Part shown: positions 62,654 through 64,000 of the stretch, piece by piece | Layout of the letters: every line of letters starts with the position of its first letter | Numbering within the stretch: position 1 is the first letter of the stretch | Source: Paractinoplanes polyasparticus | GTDB lineage: Bacteria; Actinomycetota; Actinomycetes; Mycobacteriales; Micromonosporaceae | NCBI RefSeq assembly: GCF_019710575.1 | Contig: NZ_JAHWFK010000045.1 | Location: forward strand, 1-64,000 | Reading direction: 5' to 3' | DNA length: 64,000 nucleotides | The notes under the pieces: model-generated | Told to the model about the DNA's origin: nothing | Databases searched by the model: none | The model's input: only the letters and a program-made list of their open reading frames with translations | Made by a program: the position numbers and the translations under genes

Positions 62654-64000
62654 ATGACGGGCGAACCTGAGACGGCCGCCAGGGTGGATGCGGAGCGCCT
62701 GGCGCTCTGCCTATCGGTGATCGCCGAGGTGGAGGCGCTGCCCGCGGAACACCCCGACGCGGTCGCGGTGCGGCGGGCCACCGCCGGGCTGTTCAAGACG
62801 GTGAAGCTCGCGCGCCGCCGGGAGCGACGCGAGGCGATCCTGGCCGCCGACCGTGCGGTCACCGAGGCGACGGCCACCGGCGCGCCGGGGCGGATCGACG
62901 ACGAGACGGCGGGCATCCCGCTGCGCACCTCGGTCCGGTCGGGCACCGCCGGGGTGCTGCGGCAGGCGCGCGGCTGCTACGTCTGCAAGCAGCGGTTCAC
63001 CCAGGTCGACGCGTTCTACCACCAGCTCTGCCCGGACTGCGCCGTCCTCAACCACGACCGCCGGGACGCCCGCACCGACCTCACCGGCCGGCGGGCGCTG
63101 CTCACCGGCGGCCGCGCCAAGATCGGTATGTACATCGCGCTGCGGCTGCTGCGCGACGGCGCCGATCTGACGATCACCACGCGCTTCCCGCACGACGCGG
63201 TGCGGCGCTTCTCCGCCATGCCGGACAGCGGCGAGTGGCTGCACCGGCTGCGGGTGGTGGGCCTCGACCTGCGCGACCCGGCCCAGGTGGTCGGGCTGGC
63301 CGATTCGGTGGCGGCCCGAGGCCACCTCGACATCCTCGTCAACAACGCGGCCCAGACGGTGCGTCGCTCGCCCGGTTCGTACGCGGCCATCGCCGCCGCC
63401 GAGGCCGAGCCCCTGCCCGACGGGCCGCTGCCCGAGCTGGAGTATTTCGGCACCGCGGGCGCCTCGCCGGCCGCCGCGCTGACTTCGGGCGCCCCCGTGC
63501 TCACGCCGCAGCAGATCACCGAGATGGCGCTGACCGCCCGGTCGGTGGCGATCGACGCCGGCGGCCTGGTGCCCGACACCGCGCCGACGAACAGCTGGAG
63601 CGACCGCGTGCACGAGGTCGACCCGCTGGAACTGCTCGAGGTGCAGCTCTGCAACGTCACGGCGCCGTTCGTGCTGGTCAGCCGCTTGCGTACGGCCATG
63701 ACGCGCTCGCCGCACCCGCGGCGTTACGTGGTGAACGTGTCGGCCATGGAGGGCATCTTCGCCCGCGGCTACAAGGGCGCCGGGCACCCGCACACCAACA
63801 TGGCGAAGGCCGCGCTCAACATGCTGACCCGCACCAGCGCGGTCGACATGTTCGCCGACGGCATCCTGATGACCAGCGTCGACACGGGCTGGATCACCGA
63901 CGAACGCCCGCACCCGACCAAGATGCGGCTCGCCGAGGAGGGCTTCCACGCCCCGCTCGACCTGGTCGACGGCGCGGCCCGGGTCTACGACCCGATCGTG
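62654..64000 (+). CDS. Atypical SDR with N-terminal zinc ribbon (runs off the window)
   Basis: 449 codons without a stop, open at the right edge. Residues 1-100 are helical and novel. A zinc ribbon is formed by C108-x2-C111 and C126-x2-C129 (CYVCKQRF, LCPDCA). An SDR domain follows: TGGRAKIG (151-158), LVNNAAQ, and NVSAMEG with the catalytic Ser. The position of the catalytic Tyr (Y-x3-K before NMAKAAL) is Thr, so classic dehydrogenase chemistry is doubtful. About 90 residues (ESPL to PTNSW region) are inserted between NNAA and the Ser motif. ATG 62654 is the likely start. Confidence 0.78.
   Translation, partial: MTGEPETAARVDAERLALCLSVIAEVEALPAEHPDAVAVRRATAGLFKTVKLARRRERREAILAADRAVTEATATGAPGRIDDETAGIPLRTSVRSGTAGVLRQARGCYVCKQRFTQVDAFYHQLCPDCAVLNHDRRDARTDLTGRRALLTGGRAKIGMYIALRLLRDGADLTITTRFPHDAVRRFSAMPDSGEWLHRLRVVGLDLRDPAQVVGLADSVAARGHLDILVNNAAQTVRRSPGSYAAIAAAEAEPLPDGPLPELEYFGTAGASPAAALTSGAPVLTPQQITEMALTARSVAIDAGGLVPDTAPTNSWSDRVHEVDPLELLEVQLCNVTAPFVLVSRLRTAMTRSPHPRRYVVNVSAMEGIFARGYKGAGHPHTNMAKAALNMLTRTSAVDMFADGILMTSVDTGWITDERPHPTKMRLAEEGFHAPLDLVDGAARVYDPIV

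Noticed and set aside
62711..63949. 412-codon minus-strand frame at the right end
   Set aside because: Shadow of the open SDR gene, which has a zinc ribbon and SDR motifs in order.

Overview
The window is very GC-rich with strong third-position G/C bias, GTG and TTG starts, many 4-bp ATGA/GTGA gene overlaps, CBM2-linked secreted polysaccharide hydrolases, an F420-type (Ddn-like) reductase and several two-domain regulators. This is an actinomycete chromosome. The aromatic-catabolism layout, the secreted-enzyme style and the repeat types suggest a Micromonosporaceae member (Actinoplanes/Micromonospora-like); that placement is inference. No rRNA, tRNA, CRISPR array, phage or complete insertion sequence was seen.

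Region 1 (about 0.2-10.6 kb) is aromatic degradation. A leftward operon pcaH-pcaG-pcaB-pcaL-pcaI-pcaJ (7826 down to 2703) diverges from an IclR regulator, which is followed by pobA. Together they take 4-hydroxybenzoate through protocatechuate to 3-oxoadipyl-CoA; the thiolase pcaF is not here. pcaB carries an in-frame insertion of about 250 bp near its 3' end. A YtcJ-like amidohydrolase, a PAP2 membrane protein and a truncated MFS transporter flank the block.

Region 2 (10.5-20.5 kb) holds a double-domain Lrp/AsnC regulator; a translationally coupled trio (UPF0718 permease, TIGR03943 protein, anchored secreted protein); a 171-bp palindromic repeat; a lipoprotein NodB deacetylase with a one-base frameshift; a GH10-CBM2 xylanase coupled to a CE1/PHB-depolymerase-type CBM2 esterase under a CebR-like operator; and a VOC protein interrupted by an in-frame TAG.

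Region 3 (20.4-34.8 kb) contains a PhyH dioxygenase, an IclR regulator divergent from a complete NMT1/SsuA-type ABC importer, two helix-hairpin-helix proteins, a WYL regulator divergent from an epoxide hydrolase, an orphan PstS-like lipoprotein with a membrane sensor-like partner, a serine-less alpha/beta hydrolase and a Ddn-like reductase.

Region 4 (34.8-44.3 kb) shows decay: a TetR gene and a FAD monooxygenase, originally divergent, have lost both N-termini. Around them are an ArsR-SRPBCC pair, an erythromycin-esterase-like protein, a Nudix hydrolase, a ricin-lectin protein, a signalling pair (ligand-binding GGDEF protein plus ANTAR-PAS-SpoIIE phosphatase) and a lone MazF/PemK-like toxin.

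Region 5 (44.4-64.0 kb) carries central metabolism (gnd, pgm), a GGDEF-EAL protein, a STAS antagonist, YaaA, FKBP, a 1754-residue MMPL transporter with a tail of more than 1000 residues, an SDR, a LysR/EamA divergent pair and a zinc-ribbon SDR that runs off the end. Short elements sharing a DnaA-box-like 9-mer and a G-rich block lie inside pcaB and in intergenic gaps near 60.4 and 62.5 kb.
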